From: Candidatus Atribacteria bacterium
Lineage (GTDB): Bacteria > Atribacterota > Phoenicimicrobiia > Phoenicimicrobiales > Phoenicimicrobiaceae
Direction of reading: 5' to 3'
DNA length: 51,103 nt
NCBI GenBank assembly: GCA_003513845.1
Contig: DOTB01000030.1
Span: 1-51,103, forward strand
The position numbers and the translations under genes are program-made. Shown one piece after another: positions 1 to 9,107 of this stretch. The notes beneath the pieces were generated by a model. It saw only the letters and a list, made by a program, of their open reading frames with translations, ran no database searches and was not told where the DNA came from. Within the stretch, counting starts at the first letter, position 1; each line of letters starts with the position of its first letter.

Positions 1-119
1 AATATGTGATAAAAAAAAGGAAAAAACAACTGCAGTAAGTGTTTAGGAGGGTTTAAATTGAATTGAAGGGCGAAGTTGTCCTGACAAGAAGGATTGTCTT
101 ATTGTAAAATATAGTTGCC

Positions 120-133
120 TGCAATCGACTGCA
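120..133. promoter_or_regulatory. LacI-family operator, upstream copy
   Basis: The sequence TGCAATCGACTGCA is an imperfect palindrome around a central CG, the usual architecture of LacI/GalR-family sites. It resembles the better palindrome at 289-304. The likely ligand protein is the LacI-type regulator encoded at 6863-7870 in the same gene run; that link is inference. Confidence 0.55.
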
Positions 134-288
134 TAATTATAATAACGCTTCATAAGTTTTCTACATATTTTCTTTGGACTTATAATTTATCGGCAAATAT
201 GCTGAAACATAAAAAGCCTGGATACTGAGCCAAGAAATTTTTGGCTAAATTAAAATGAAAATAAGTTGAAATAAATTAATTAAATATA

Positions 289-304
289 GTGCAAACGATT
301 GCAC
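289..304. promoter_or_regulatory. LacI-family operator overlapping a possible -35 box
   Basis: GTGCAAACGATTGCAC has six-base arms that pair exactly (GTGCAA/TTGCAC) around ACGA. Its right arm is also the TTGCAC of a possible -35 box, so a bound repressor would block the promoter. The half-site matches the site at 120-133, 169 bases upstream. Confidence 0.6.
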
Positions 305-567
305 AAATATTAAAGACGCAGTTAGATTATAACTAAAAATTTCCAAACGATACTTTTTCAGATTATTAGTTAATGTAGTTTTTGACTAAAAAAATTACCA
401 AAATTAGCTTCTTAAAAAATCAAAACACTCCCTGTGGCATGTCCCGAAAAAAAGAGTTTTCCTCTAAATAACAGGGAACCAACAAGAGGAGGTGAGATAT
501 AAGAAGAAAAATATTCTAATTTCCTAAATGTTTTTTAAAATTTAAAAATATTTTTTGGAGGTAAAAA

Positions 568-1551
568 ATGAAAAGTAATTTGAAAGTTGGTTTATTAATC
601 TTTATCGTAATCTTCTTGTTTTCAAGTATCTTCCTATCTTCTTTTGCAGCTGAAAAAGAATACACCATTTATGTAGTGGTTCACGGAGGAATTGCAGACC
701 CATTCTGGAAAGTTTGCGAGAAGGGAGCACTTGATGCAGGGGCTCTATATCCGGATTTAAAGGTAGTTTATACTGGTCCCACGGTATTTAAACTTGAAGA
801 ATTTATGTCATATATAGAATCAGCATTAGCAAGTAAGCCCGATGCTTTAGTCTGCACTTTAACTGCACCTGATGCTATGGATGAATCTCTTCGGGCAGCT
901 ATTGCACAAGGGCTTCCTGTAGTAGCTATCAATGCCCCAGACCTTAGAACACCTGAAGATGCCAGAATACCTGTTTTAACCTATGTTGGAGAGGATAGTT
1001 ATTTCATAGGAGTTTCTGCAGCCAGGGAAACTTTAAAGAGATTTACCCCTAAGCGGGCGATATTCTGTAACCATCATCCAGGTGCTACCCATATAGAAGC
1101 AAGAGGGAGGGGTTATATTGATACTCTTAAGGCAAAAGGAGTAATTGCAGAAGCTTTGGATATTACCGAAGACGCAGTTAAAGGAGCAGAAATGACAGCT
1201 GCCTATTTGAAAGCACATCCAGATACTGATGCAATTTTCTGTTCGAACACCCTTCGTACTGAGACGATTATCCCGCGTTTGGAAGCAGATGGCATAAAAG
1301 TTGGAGTAGATGTAAAGATCGCTCAAATGGATTGCTCTCCCAAGATACTCGAATATATTCAGGAAGGTAAAGTAATGTTTACTATGGATCAGCAACAATA
1401 CCTGCAGGGTTATCTCGGAGTAGTATTTGCTTATTTAAACGCAAAGTATGGTTATATTCCTCCACCGGCACCAGTCTCCACAGGACCAGCGGTGATTACC
1501 GCAGATGATATTCCTTCCTTAGAAGAACTGGTTAAAGAAGGATATAGGTAA
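568..1551 (+). CDS. Sugar/polyol ABC transporter, periplasmic binding protein
   Basis: A 327-residue type 1 periplasmic binding protein (Peripla_BP_4, ribose/rhizopine class). Residues 1-27 form a signal peptide (Lys-rich start, hydrophobic core, Ser-Phe-Ala end) with no lipobox cysteine. The mature start resembles the fold's first strand, with HGGIADPFW near 40-48 where the sugar usually contacts the N-lobe. GGAGG at 557-561 sits six bases before ATG 568. The gene opens an operon with a RbsC-type permease and an ATPase and is followed by a strong hairpin at 1581-1618. The neighbouring inositol enzymes suggest myo-inositol or a related cyclitol as ligand; that is inference. Confidence 0.88.
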   Translation: MKSNLKVGLLIFIVIFLFSSIFLSSFAAEKEYTIYVVVHGGIADPFWKVCEKGALDAGALYPDLKVVYTGPTVFKLEEFMSYIESALASKPDALVCTLTAPDAMDESLRAAIAQGLPVVAINAPDLRTPEDARIPVLTYVGEDSYFIGVSAARETLKRFTPKRAIFCNHHPGATHIEARGRGYIDTLKAKGVIAEALDITEDAVKGAEMTAAYLKAHPDTDAIFCSNTLRTETIIPRLEADGIKVGVDVKIAQMDCSPKILEYIQEGKVMFTMDQQQYLQGYLGVVFAYLNAKYGYIPPPAPVSTGPAVITADDIPSLEELVKEGYR

Positions 1552-1580
1552 ACATTAAAATAGGGAAATGCGATAATCGG

Positions 1581-1618
1581 GTGTCGGGTAGTGTTATTTA
1601 TTAAGCACTACCCGACAC
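1581..1618 (+). terminator. Hairpin after the binding-protein gene
   Basis: A perfect 13-bp stem (1581-1593 with 1606-1618) encloses a 12-base loop between the SBP and permease genes. It is followed by A-rich rather than T-rich sequence, so it is better read as a 3' mRNA-stabilising or processing hairpin than as a full terminator. Confidence 0.6.
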
Positions 1619-1655
1619 AATATAATAAAAAAATAGCGATGGTTAGGAGGAATTA

Positions 1656-2648
1656 ATGAAAGAAGTATCAGATAACCTAAAAACTGAAACTAAAGGGCAG
1701 GTTTTAAGTTTTTCTCAGATACGCAGGTGGCCTGAATTTGGAGTAATAATTGCTTTCATAATATTGCTTACTATTTTTTCTATTTTTTCCTCAAAATTTC
1801 TTACCTTACGCAATATTACCGGGATACTTACTATAGTATCAGAATTAGGAATTATGGCTATTGGTATAGCTTTTTTAATGATTGCTGGAGAATTTGATCT
1901 CTCGGTTAGTAGTGTTTATGCTTTATCAGGCTTTCTCTTTGTAACCCTAGCAAATAAATTTAATTCACCATTAGCCTTTATTATCACCTTAGCTCTTGCT
2001 GCTTTTATAGGATTTTGCAATGGAATAATTACCTTGCGCTCCCGCATACCCTCATTTATAGCTACTTTGGGAATGATGTTGTTTTTAAGAGGAACACTTT
2101 TGGCAGTAACTGGAGGTGAATCGGTTAGTTATAAAGCTGATGCTATTATGCCCAGCCTATTAACCCGATACATAGGTTATGGTTTTCGTCCTTCCCACAT
2201 TTGGTTTCTTGCTCTCACTCTGATTTTTTCAATGGTACTTACTAATACTCGTTACGGAAACTGGGTATTTGCCACGGGGGGAAATAAAGAAGTAGCAAGG
2301 GCAATGGGAGTAAATGTAAATAAAGTCAAAATAATAAATTTTATGTTATCATCTCTAATGGCCTCATTATCAGGTTGTATTGTAATTAGTAGATTTAATT
2401 TAGCCAATGCCTCATTTGGGACAGGAATGGAATTGGAAGCAATCGCTTCAGCGGTTATCGGAGGGACTTTCTTAACCGGGGGTTATGGAACAATTATTGG
2501 AGTATTTTTTGGAGCATTCCTTATGGGTATGATGAGGACTGGTCTGGTAATGATGGGGGCACCTGCCTATTGGTATCAGGCATTCGTAGGAGCAATTTTG
2601 ATAATAGCAGCAACAATCAATCTTAAGTTAAGACGATTAGAGATGTAA
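1656..2648 (+). CDS. Sugar/polyol ABC transporter permease (RbsC type)
   Basis: A 330-residue, very hydrophobic inner-membrane protein of the BPD_transp_2 family, with about nine to ten transmembrane segments. The central stretch AGEFDLSVSS (about 77-86) and the later EAIASAVIGGT (about 261-271) are hallmarks of RbsC/XylH permeases, the second lying in the ATPase-coupling region. GGAGG lies five bases before ATG 1656. Length is typical of the family. It lies between its binding protein and ATPase, forming a complete importer. Confidence 0.9.
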   Translation: MKEVSDNLKTETKGQVLSFSQIRRWPEFGVIIAFIILLTIFSIFSSKFLTLRNITGILTIVSELGIMAIGIAFLMIAGEFDLSVSSVYALSGFLFVTLANKFNSPLAFIITLALAAFIGFCNGIITLRSRIPSFIATLGMMLFLRGTLLAVTGGESVSYKADAIMPSLLTRYIGYGFRPSHIWFLALTLIFSMVLTNTRYGNWVFATGGNKEVARAMGVNVNKVKIINFMLSSLMASLSGCIVISRFNLANASFGTGMELEAIASAVIGGTFLTGGYGTIIGVFFGAFLMGMMRTGLVMMGAPAYWYQAFVGAILIIAATINLKLRRLEM

Positions 2649-2660
2649 ATGTGTGGAGGG

Positions 2661-2716
2661 ACAAAGCAATCTCGACGAGATTGCCACGCTTCGATAAATC
2701 GAGGCTCGCAATTATC
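2661..2716. repeat. Dispersed intergenic repeat with two small palindromes
   Basis: Between permease and ATPase genes lie a 19-base near-perfect palindrome (GCAATCTCGACGAGATTGC, 2666-2684) and a small hairpin TCGATAAATCGA (2691-2702). The words recur at 10262-10302 (opposite orientation) and 13047-13090, so this is a repeat family inserted inside an operon. Confidence 0.6.
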
Positions 2717-2740
2717 TAAGGGGAAGGAGAGTTATAGCTT

Positions 2741-3508
2741 ATGCAAAAAATTACACCATTAGTAAAAATGGTTGATATAGAAAAGAATTTTGGAGCAGTC
2801 CAGGCATTAAAAAAGGTAAATGTTGAGGTTCAACCTGGAGAAATTTTAGGTTTATTAGGGGATAATGGAGCAGGTAAATCTACACTTATAAAGATTCTTG
2901 CTGGTGTTTTTCCCCCAGATGCGGGCGAAATCTTCTTTGAAGGTAAGCAAGTAAATTTTTTGTCTCCAAAAGATGCGCGTGCCTCAGGGATTGAAACAGT
3001 CCATCAAGCACTATCGTTGGTAAATGTAATGAGTATCTCTAGAAATTTTTTCTTAGGAAGAGAGCCAACTAAAAAGATAGGTCCGGTGAATTTACTTGAT
3101 AGAAAAAAGATGGATGAAGAATGCAAAAAAGCTGTTACTGGATTAGGTGTAAGAGTAAGGTCCCCTCATGAATTTGTATCGATTTTATCTGGGGGAGAGA
3201 GACAAGCAATATCCATAGGAAGGGCTATGCATTTTAAAGTTAAACTCCTTATCCTTGATGAACCTTTAACTGCTTTATCAGTAAGAGAGACTAAAGAAGT
3301 GCTTAGACAGGTAGAAAAAGCAAAAGAGTCAGGAGTTTCAGTTATTTTTATTACTCACAATGTATATCATGTTTATCCTGTTGCAGAAAGGTTCGTGATG
3401 TTAGATAAGGGAATAAAAATAGGTGAGGTTTATAAAAAAGATGCCAGCCCAGAGGATATTATAGAGATAATAGCTACAGGCAAGATGCCTCAAGAATTGA
3501 AATCTTAA
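2741..3508 (+). CDS. Sugar/polyol ABC transporter ATPase, single domain
   Basis: A 255-residue ABC ATPase. Walker A GDNGAGKST is at 40-48, the Q-loop Gln at 89, the signature LSGGERQ at 149-155, Walker B LLILDEP at 169-175 and the switch His at 206. RbsA/XylG/MglA proteins usually have two ABC domains in about 500 residues; this one has one, as in FrcA-type proteins, so it would act as a homodimer. It completes the importer with the two preceding genes, after an 92-base gap filled by a repeat. Confidence 0.9.
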   Translation: MQKITPLVKMVDIEKNFGAVQALKKVNVEVQPGEILGLLGDNGAGKSTLIKILAGVFPPDAGEIFFEGKQVNFLSPKDARASGIETVHQALSLVNVMSISRNFFLGREPTKKIGPVNLLDRKKMDEECKKAVTGLGVRVRSPHEFVSILSGGERQAISIGRAMHFKVKLLILDEPLTALSVRETKEVLRQVEKAKESGVSVIFITHNVYHVYPVAERFVMLDKGIKIGEVYKKDASPEDIIEIIATGKMPQELKS

Positions 3509-3559
3509 AAATTGGAATTATAATTTTTAATTATTCTCATAATTTTAGGTAATGTGCTA

Positions 3560-4819
3560 ATGAAGTCTCGAGAAAGATTAAGGAAAGCTATTAATCATCA
3601 AAAAACAGATCGTATCCCCCTTGATTTAGGTTCAACTTTAGTGACGGGGATTCAGGCAAGCACTTATGCGAAATTAAGAAGAGTGCTTGGTTTGAAGGAT
3701 CAACCAGTAAAGATAATTGATCCTTTTCAAATGTTGGCGGAAGTCGAAATGGAAGTGATTGAGAAATTAGGGGTTGATACAGTTGGATTATGGCTTCCCA
3801 CCAATGTTTTTGGATTTAAAAACGAAAATTGGAAGCCCTGGAGGCTGTTCGACAGTACCAAGGTATTAGTACCAGAAAAATTTAATACGAATAGGGATGA
3901 TAAGGGGGATATTTATCTCTATCCTAAAGGGGATAGCTCGGTTCCTCCCTGTGCAAAGATGCCTCAAGATGGTTATTATTTTGACCTTATAGTACGTCAG
4001 GAACCCTTCGATGAAAGAAAGTTAAATCCAGAAGAATGGGCAAAACAACAATACTCCATCTTTTCAGATGAAATACTAAGATATTTAGAGAGTAGAGCTG
4101 ATAAGCTTTACAAGAGTACAGATCTTTCTATTGTGGGAGAATTCATAGATGCAAGTTTTGGAGATATTTCTATGGTGCCAGGCCCGGCTATTAGAAACCC
4201 TAAAGGCATAAGAGACCCAATAAAATGGATTACTGCTCATATTGAATATCCCGATTATATCAAGGGAATCTTTGAGCTACAATGTGAAATAGCCCTGAAA
4301 AACCTGGAACTCTCTTACCAGGCAATCGGAAATAAAATAGATGTAATTATGATAAGTGGAACAGATTTTGGTACCCAAAATGCTCCCTTTATATCTCCTG
4401 ATATGTATCGGGAGTTTTACAAACCTTTCCACAAGAGGATAAATGATTGGGTTCATAAGAACACTTCCTGGAAGACTTTCTATCATACCTGTGGTTCTAT
4501 TGCTCTATTTTTGGATGACTTTGTGGAAGTTGGAGTGGATATTTTAAATCCTGTTCAGACTTCCGCTAAAGATATGGATCCCAAAATGTTAAAGGAGAAG
4601 TACGGAGATAAATTGGTTTTCTGGGGTGGGGGAGTAGATACCCAGAAGACACTCCCCTTTGGTACGCCTGAAAATGTAACAAAGGAAGTAAACGAACGTT
4701 GCCAGATATTTGGAAAAGGAGGGGGCTTTGTATTTAACCCTATTCACAACATTCAGTCAAAAGTTCCCATAGAAAATGTTGTAGCAATGTTTCAAGCTGT
4801 AAAGGAATTTAAATATTAA
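3560..4819 (+). CDS. Uroporphyrinogen decarboxylase/methyltransferase-like protein
   Basis: A 419-residue URO-D superfamily protein counted from ATG 3560; an upstream GTG at 3554 would add two residues. The N-terminal DRIPLDLG and C-terminal GGGFVFNPIHNIQ resemble catabolic members, not HemE. The HTC motif near 309-311 matches the His-x-Cys zinc-ligand pair of MtaA/CmuA-type corrinoid methyltransferases. No corrinoid-binding protein lies nearby. Location between an inositol-type importer and inositol enzymes suggests it acts on a cyclitol derivative, possibly an O-methyl-inositol; that is speculation. Family membership is firm, function is not. Confidence 0.75.
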   Translation: MKSRERLRKAINHQKTDRIPLDLGSTLVTGIQASTYAKLRRVLGLKDQPVKIIDPFQMLAEVEMEVIEKLGVDTVGLWLPTNVFGFKNENWKPWRLFDSTKVLVPEKFNTNRDDKGDIYLYPKGDSSVPPCAKMPQDGYYFDLIVRQEPFDERKLNPEEWAKQQYSIFSDEILRYLESRADKLYKSTDLSIVGEFIDASFGDISMVPGPAIRNPKGIRDPIKWITAHIEYPDYIKGIFELQCEIALKNLELSYQAIGNKIDVIMISGTDFGTQNAPFISPDMYREFYKPFHKRINDWVHKNTSWKTFYHTCGSIALFLDDFVEVGVDILNPVQTSAKDMDPKMLKEKYGDKLVFWGGGVDTQKTLPFGTPENVTKEVNERCQIFGKGGGFVFNPIHNIQSKVPIENVVAMFQAVKEFKY

Positions 4820-4897
4820 CAAAAACATTTAATTAGTTTAAGGAGAAAAAGATATAAAATTTCTCAAACCAATTATTTAACTAAAGAAGGATAAAAA

Positions 4898-5668
4898 ATG
4901 CAATTTTCATTATGCATTGATTCAATATATCCTGAAGAAAATCTAAAGGAGAAACTTAAAAAGATTAAACAGGCAGGATTTAGTTATATTGAGTTCTGGG
5001 ATTGGAGAGATAAAGATCTTAATTTAATTATAAATAGCGGGTTAAAGGTTACAAATTTTAGTGGGAATAGAATATCATCTTTGATTTTGGATGACAAAGA
5101 AAAGGTTATTGGGGAGATTAATGTCTCCCTTAAAATAGCGAGAAAATTAGAATGTAAGCAGATTATGTTGTTATCTGATGTATTAAAAAGTGATGGGAGT
5201 GTTGAGGCAAGCCCAAAGAATAGGGAAGAAAAATTATTACATCTTTATGAAAATTTAAAAGAAATTATTAAGATAGCAGAAAAAGAAAAGGTATTATTTG
5301 CGCTTGAACCACTGAATACTATAAAAGATCATAAAAATTATTTTTTGGATAGTTTTCAAATAACTCTTGAATTAGTTAAATCAGTAAATTCTGAGTATCT
5401 TAAAATACTTTATGATATATATCATATGCAAATTATGGAGGGAAATATATTAGACACTTTACAAAAATATCACCAATTTATAGGATATATTCATATAGCA
5501 AATGTTCCTTATAGATGTGAACCTTGGATTGGAGAACTTGATTATAATTTCATTCTTAAAGAGCTTTCTAAAGTATATTCAGGGTTTGTGGGTTTTGAAT
5601 TTTTTGTGAAAGAAAAAAGTTTTTCTTATGAAAAACTCTACGACTGGGTTCAGTCAATTGATTTATGA
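4898..5668 (+). CDS. Hydroxypyruvate isomerase-like TIM-barrel protein
   Basis: A 256-residue AP-endonuclease-2/xylose-isomerase-like TIM barrel. The stretch FALEPLN supplies a metal-binding Glu, ILYDIYHMQ the Asp and His, and the C-terminal IHIANVPYRCEPWIGELDY closely follows the hydroxypyruvate isomerase consensus. Members of this group interconvert ketoses, ketoacids or sugar acids with a divalent metal. Its place before iolG suggests a step on a keto-inositol or keto-sugar acid, but IolO at 10405 already fills the known isomerase step. The precise substrate cannot be read from sequence. Confidence 0.72.
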   Translation: MQFSLCIDSIYPEENLKEKLKKIKQAGFSYIEFWDWRDKDLNLIINSGLKVTNFSGNRISSLILDDKEKVIGEINVSLKIARKLECKQIMLLSDVLKSDGSVEASPKNREEKLLHLYENLKEIIKIAEKEKVLFALEPLNTIKDHKNYFLDSFQITLELVKSVNSEYLKILYDIYHMQIMEGNILDTLQKYHQFIGYIHIANVPYRCEPWIGELDYNFILKELSKVYSGFVGFEFFVKEKSFSYEKLYDWVQSIDL

Positions 5669-5682
5669 AAAGAATATATTAT

Positions 5683-5785
5683 AAATGATTACTTAGATTA
5701 TCAGTGAGATTACACAGATTTTTGATAAAGTATAGAATTTAATCTGTGCAGTCTGCTATAATCTCCATAATCACTTATTTATAGA
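5683..5785. repeat. Imperfect inverted repeat upstream of iolG
   Basis: The gap before iolG is a long imperfect palindrome. Its core is CACAGATT (5713-5720) pairing with AATCTGTG (5741-5748), flanked by GATTATCAGTGAGATTA-like and TAATCTCCATAATCAC-like arms. It could be a decayed repeat element or a transcript-processing stem; there is no U-tract. Confidence 0.45.
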
Positions 5786-5816
5786 TTTAGAAATAATAAG
5801 AAAGGAAATAAAAATT

Positions 5817-6824
5817 ATGGAAAAAGTTAATATAGGTGTAATTGGTGTAGGTAGAATTGGAAAATTACATACTCGCAACTTAAAATATCAGATTTCCGGA
5901 GCAAAGGTATTAGCGGTTGCTGATATATTTGAGGAGAGCGCCCAGCAAGTTGCCTCTCAATTAGAAATACCGATTGCTGAAAAAGATTATCGGACTTTAT
6001 TAGAAAATAAGGATATTGATGCAGTAGTAATCTGTTCCTCTACTGATACCCATGCTCAGATTATTTCTGAAGCAGCTCAAGCAGGGAAACATATCTTCTG
6101 TGAAAAACCCATTGCTTTAGATCTTGACAAAATTGACCAAGCCATAACTGCGGTTAAAAAAGCAGGGATAAAACTACAGGTAGGATTTAATCGTCGTTTT
6201 GACCCCAGCTTTAAGAAAGCCAAAGAACTGGTGTCAAAAGGGACAATCGGAACACCTCATTTAGTAAGAATAACCAGCAGGGATCCAGAGCCACCACCAA
6301 TTAGTTATGTTAAAGTATCAGGGGGAATCTTTTTAGATATGATGATTCACGATTTTGATATGGCTCGTTATCTTTTAGATCAAGAAGTGGTGGAATTGAT
6401 GGCGGTGGGCAGTTGCTTGGTTGACCCGGCTATTGGAGAGGCAGGAGATATTGATACTGCAATAGTTACTCTGAAATATGAAGGTGGGGCCTGGGGGACT
6501 ATAGATAATAGCCGTAAAGCTGTTTACGGATATGACCAGCGCATAGAAATTTTTGGTTCAGAAGGATGTGTATCAGTAGGGAACCCCAGACCTACAGAAG
6601 TAATTATTAATAGTGCTAAAGACACTATAAGTGATAAACCTCTTTATTTCTTTATAGAACGTTATCAAGAAGCTTATTTAGCGGAAATGGAAGAATTTAT
6701 CCAGTGTATTAAGGAAGACAGAGAGCCATCAGTAGGTGGTTTAGATGGTAAAATATCTGTTCAAATGGGTTATGCTGCTAAAGAATCTCTAGGCAAGAGA
6801 AGTTTTGTAAAATTGATAAGATAA
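5817..6824 (+). CDS. iolG: Myo-inositol 2-dehydrogenase
   Basis: A 335-residue Gfo/Idh/MocA oxidoreductase that would oxidise myo-inositol to scyllo-inosose with NAD. The N-terminal Rossmann motif GVIGVGRIG is at 7-15, EKP at 96-98 supplies the catalytic Lys 97, and GGIFLDMMIHDFD at 169-181 supplies Asp 174 and His 178, equivalent to the catalytic triad known in Bacillus IolG (Lys97, Asp172, His176). Length is typical. The family includes many sugar dehydrogenases, but the adjacent iolM, iolN and iolO homologues strongly favour inositol. It is the first enzyme of the proposed pathway. Confidence 0.85.
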   Translation: MEKVNIGVIGVGRIGKLHTRNLKYQISGAKVLAVADIFEESAQQVASQLEIPIAEKDYRTLLENKDIDAVVICSSTDTHAQIISEAAQAGKHIFCEKPIALDLDKIDQAITAVKKAGIKLQVGFNRRFDPSFKKAKELVSKGTIGTPHLVRITSRDPEPPPISYVKVSGGIFLDMMIHDFDMARYLLDQEVVELMAVGSCLVDPAIGEAGDIDTAIVTLKYEGGAWGTIDNSRKAVYGYDQRIEIFGSEGCVSVGNPRPTEVIINSAKDTISDKPLYFFIERYQEAYLAEMEEFIQCIKEDREPSVGGLDGKISVQMGYAAKESLGKRSFVKLIR

Positions 6825-6862
6825 AAAATTATTAAACGGGAGAGAAATAATAAGAATCGATT

Positions 6863-7870
6863 ATGAATACAACTAGTAAAGATGTAGCGGAATTAGCGGG
6901 AGTTCACCCCTCTACAGTATCTCGGGTAATAAATAATGACTCCCGTATAAGTGAAAAAACCAAAGAAAGAGTTCTTTTGGCGATTAAAAAGTTGGGATAC
7001 ACTCCCAATGCTATTGCTCGTGGGTTAAAGACCAAAAGAACTTATACTCTTGGGATGCTAATCCCGGATATTACCAATCCCTTTTTTGCCGAGATAGCTC
7101 GGGGGGTAGAAGATGCAGCAAACAAGAATAATTTTAATGTAATATTATGCAATACTGATGATAAACCAAAAAAAGAAAGGACTTACCTGGAGATATTAAG
7201 AGAAAAAAGAGTTGATGGTTTAATTTTAGGGACTGCTCATATTAAGGATAAGAGCATCTTAGAATTAGAAAAGAAAAAATTTCCTTATATATTAATTTCC
7301 CGAAATATAGAAAGGTTAGATAAAAATTGCATAATTATTGATGATGTTGCAGGGGGAATAATGGCTACTGAATATTTAATTAAATTAGGTCATCAACGAA
7401 TTGCTCATATTACTGGTCCTCTGCAAACAAGGTCAGCACTTAATAGACTAAAGGGCTATAAATTAGCTTTAAAAAAATATGGAATTGACTATAAGGATGA
7501 ATTGGTAGGAGAGGGTGATTTTAGAATAAAGGGTGGTTATCAGGTAATGAAGAGATACTTGAAATTGGCTAAGCCACCTACTGCTATATTTGCTGCCAAT
7601 GACCTGCTGGCCTTGGGAGCTATGCAGGCTATTCAAAAAAAGAATTTTCTCATCCCTGATGATTTTTCGGTAATAGGTTTTAATGATATTGAGTTAGCCT
7701 CTTTTGTTTACCCCCCTTTAACTACTATTCGTCAACCGATATTAGAGATGGGAAATTTAGCAGTGAAAATGTTATTAAAAATAATAACTGATAAGGAATT
7801 CAATCAAAGAAGAGTCGTGTTACAACCTAAATTAATAATAAGGGAATCTTGTAAAAAGTTAATAAGTTAA
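6863..7870 (+). CDS. LacI-family transcriptional regulator of the inositol locus
   Basis: A 335-residue LacI/GalR protein. The helix-turn-helix spans about 4-25 (SKDVAELAGVHPSTVSRVIN), followed by the hinge helix near TPNAIARGLKT and a periplasmic-binding-protein-like ligand domain starting at YTLGMLIPDITNPFF. It sits inside the catabolic run between iolG and iolM, so it probably controls these genes and recognises the palindromes at 120-133 and 289-304. The effector could be inositol or a keto-inositol. The T. maritima inositol locus uses a different regulator, so the ligand is unproven. Confidence 0.85.
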   Translation: MNTTSKDVAELAGVHPSTVSRVINNDSRISEKTKERVLLAIKKLGYTPNAIARGLKTKRTYTLGMLIPDITNPFFAEIARGVEDAANKNNFNVILCNTDDKPKKERTYLEILREKRVDGLILGTAHIKDKSILELEKKKFPYILISRNIERLDKNCIIIDDVAGGIMATEYLIKLGHQRIAHITGPLQTRSALNRLKGYKLALKKYGIDYKDELVGEGDFRIKGGYQVMKRYLKLAKPPTAIFAANDLLALGAMQAIQKKNFLIPDDFSVIGFNDIELASFVYPPLTTIRQPILEMGNLAVKMLLKIITDKEFNQRRVVLQPKLIIRESCKKLIS

Positions 7871-7898
7871 AAATAAAATAAATAGGAGGAAAAAAGAA

Positions 7899-9083
7899 AT
7901 GAAAGCTGTAACTTTGTATGCTGATTGGCAACCTAAGCCAGATTTTAAATTAGGGGCAAAAGACATTGATGGAAAACTTACTTATTTGGGGAGTAAAGTA
8001 TGGAGGAATCCAAAACTAAAAATAATAGAAAAAGATATCCCTAAAATTGGGTCTTCCGAAGTTTTAATAAAAGTTAAAGCCTGCGGGATATGTGGCAGTG
8101 ATGTCCATATGGCTCAACCTGATGATGATGGTTATATCTGGTATCCAGGGCTTACTGCTTTTCCCGTAACCTTAGGACATGAGTTTTCAGGAGTAGTAGT
8201 GGAAGCAGGTGAAAAGGCTATTAATAAAAGAAATGGAAAGAAATTTGAAGAAGGTGAGGCAGTGACTGCTGAAGAGATGTTCTGGTGTGCTTCTTGCCGA
8301 CCCTGTGCGGATGGCTATCCCAATCACTGTGAGAAATTACAGGAGATTGGTTTTAGTTGTGATGGGGCTTTTGCAGAATATGTCAAAGTTGATTCTCGCT
8401 ATATTTGGAGTCTGGAAGAATTAAAAAGAGTTTATAAAGGTGATGACCTGTTCCTGGCTGGTAGCTTAGTCGAGCCTACCTCAGTAGCCTATAACGCAGT
8501 AATAGAACGAGGAGGAGGGATAAGACCGGGAGATAATGCAGTAATTTTAGGTGGTGGACCTATTGGGCTCGCGGCAGTCGCCATAATGAAAAAAGCTGGG
8601 GCCTCAAATGTAATTCTATCTGAGCCTTCTGAATCAAGAGCGAAATTAGGTAAGAAGATGGGTGCAGACCATATCATTAATCCTATAAAGGAAAATTTCA
8701 CGGAAAGAGTGTTAGATATAACAGGTGGATTGGGAGCTAAGTTGTATTTAGAAGCAACTGGTTTACCCGATAGAGTTTGGCCAGATATTGAACAAGCTAT
8801 CTGGAATGGTAAGATGATTAATAGCACCGTAGTAATTGTAGCTCGTTCAGATAAAAAGATACCGGTAACTGGAGAAGTATTCCAGGTAAGAAGGGCTTCG
8901 ATCGTAGGTTCTCAAGGTCATTCTGGTCATGGAACATTCCCCAGAGTTATAAGCTCAATGGCCTCGGGAATGGATATGACTCCTCTAATTACTAAAAAGA
9001 TAACTTTGGATGAAGTCCCAGAGAATATAGTCCTCCTGCGGACTGATAGAACAGAATGTAAAATTACCTGTGTGTTTAAATAA
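7899..9083 (+). CDS. iolM: Scyllo-inosose 3-dehydrogenase (zinc alcohol dehydrogenase family)
   Basis: A 394-residue medium-chain zinc dehydrogenase. Catalytic zinc ligands are Cys65 in CGICGSD and His94-Glu95 in GHE; the structural zinc site Cys130, Cys133, Cys136 and Cys144 is complete; the nucleotide-binding GGGPIG is at 218-223. The extended N-terminus (MKAVTLYADW and GKLTYLGSKVWR) is the same as I recall for T. maritima TM0412, which oxidises 2-keto-myo-inositol to a diketo-inositol. GGAGG precedes the ATG. It is followed 24 bases later by iolN, the next step of the pathway. Confidence 0.82.
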   Translation: MKAVTLYADWQPKPDFKLGAKDIDGKLTYLGSKVWRNPKLKIIEKDIPKIGSSEVLIKVKACGICGSDVHMAQPDDDGYIWYPGLTAFPVTLGHEFSGVVVEAGEKAINKRNGKKFEEGEAVTAEEMFWCASCRPCADGYPNHCEKLQEIGFSCDGAFAEYVKVDSRYIWSLEELKRVYKGDDLFLAGSLVEPTSVAYNAVIERGGGIRPGDNAVILGGGPIGLAAVAIMKKAGASNVILSEPSESRAKLGKKMGADHIINPIKENFTERVLDITGGLGAKLYLEATGLPDRVWPDIEQAIWNGKMINSTVVIVARSDKKIPVTGEVFQVRRASIVGSQGHSGHGTFPRVISSMASGMDMTPLITKKITLDEVPENIVLLRTDRTECKITCVFK

Positions 9084-9107
9084 ATTGACAAAAAGGAGAA
9101 ATTTAAA

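Larger units (their letters stand above)
1..567 (+). promoter_or_regulatory. Leader region of the inositol-type ABC operon
   Basis: This 567-base stretch has no convincing gene. It holds two LacI-type palindromes (listed separately), a small hairpin GACAA/TTGTC at 83-98, and a stem TCCCTGT/ACAGGGA at 429-435 and 471-477 in the presumed leader. A possible promoter is TTGCAC at 299-304 with TAGATT at 323-328 (18-base spacer), overlapping the second operator; TTGACT at 382-387 with TAGCTT at 405-410 is a weaker alternative. No known riboswitch was recognised. Promoter calls are inference. Confidence 0.45.
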
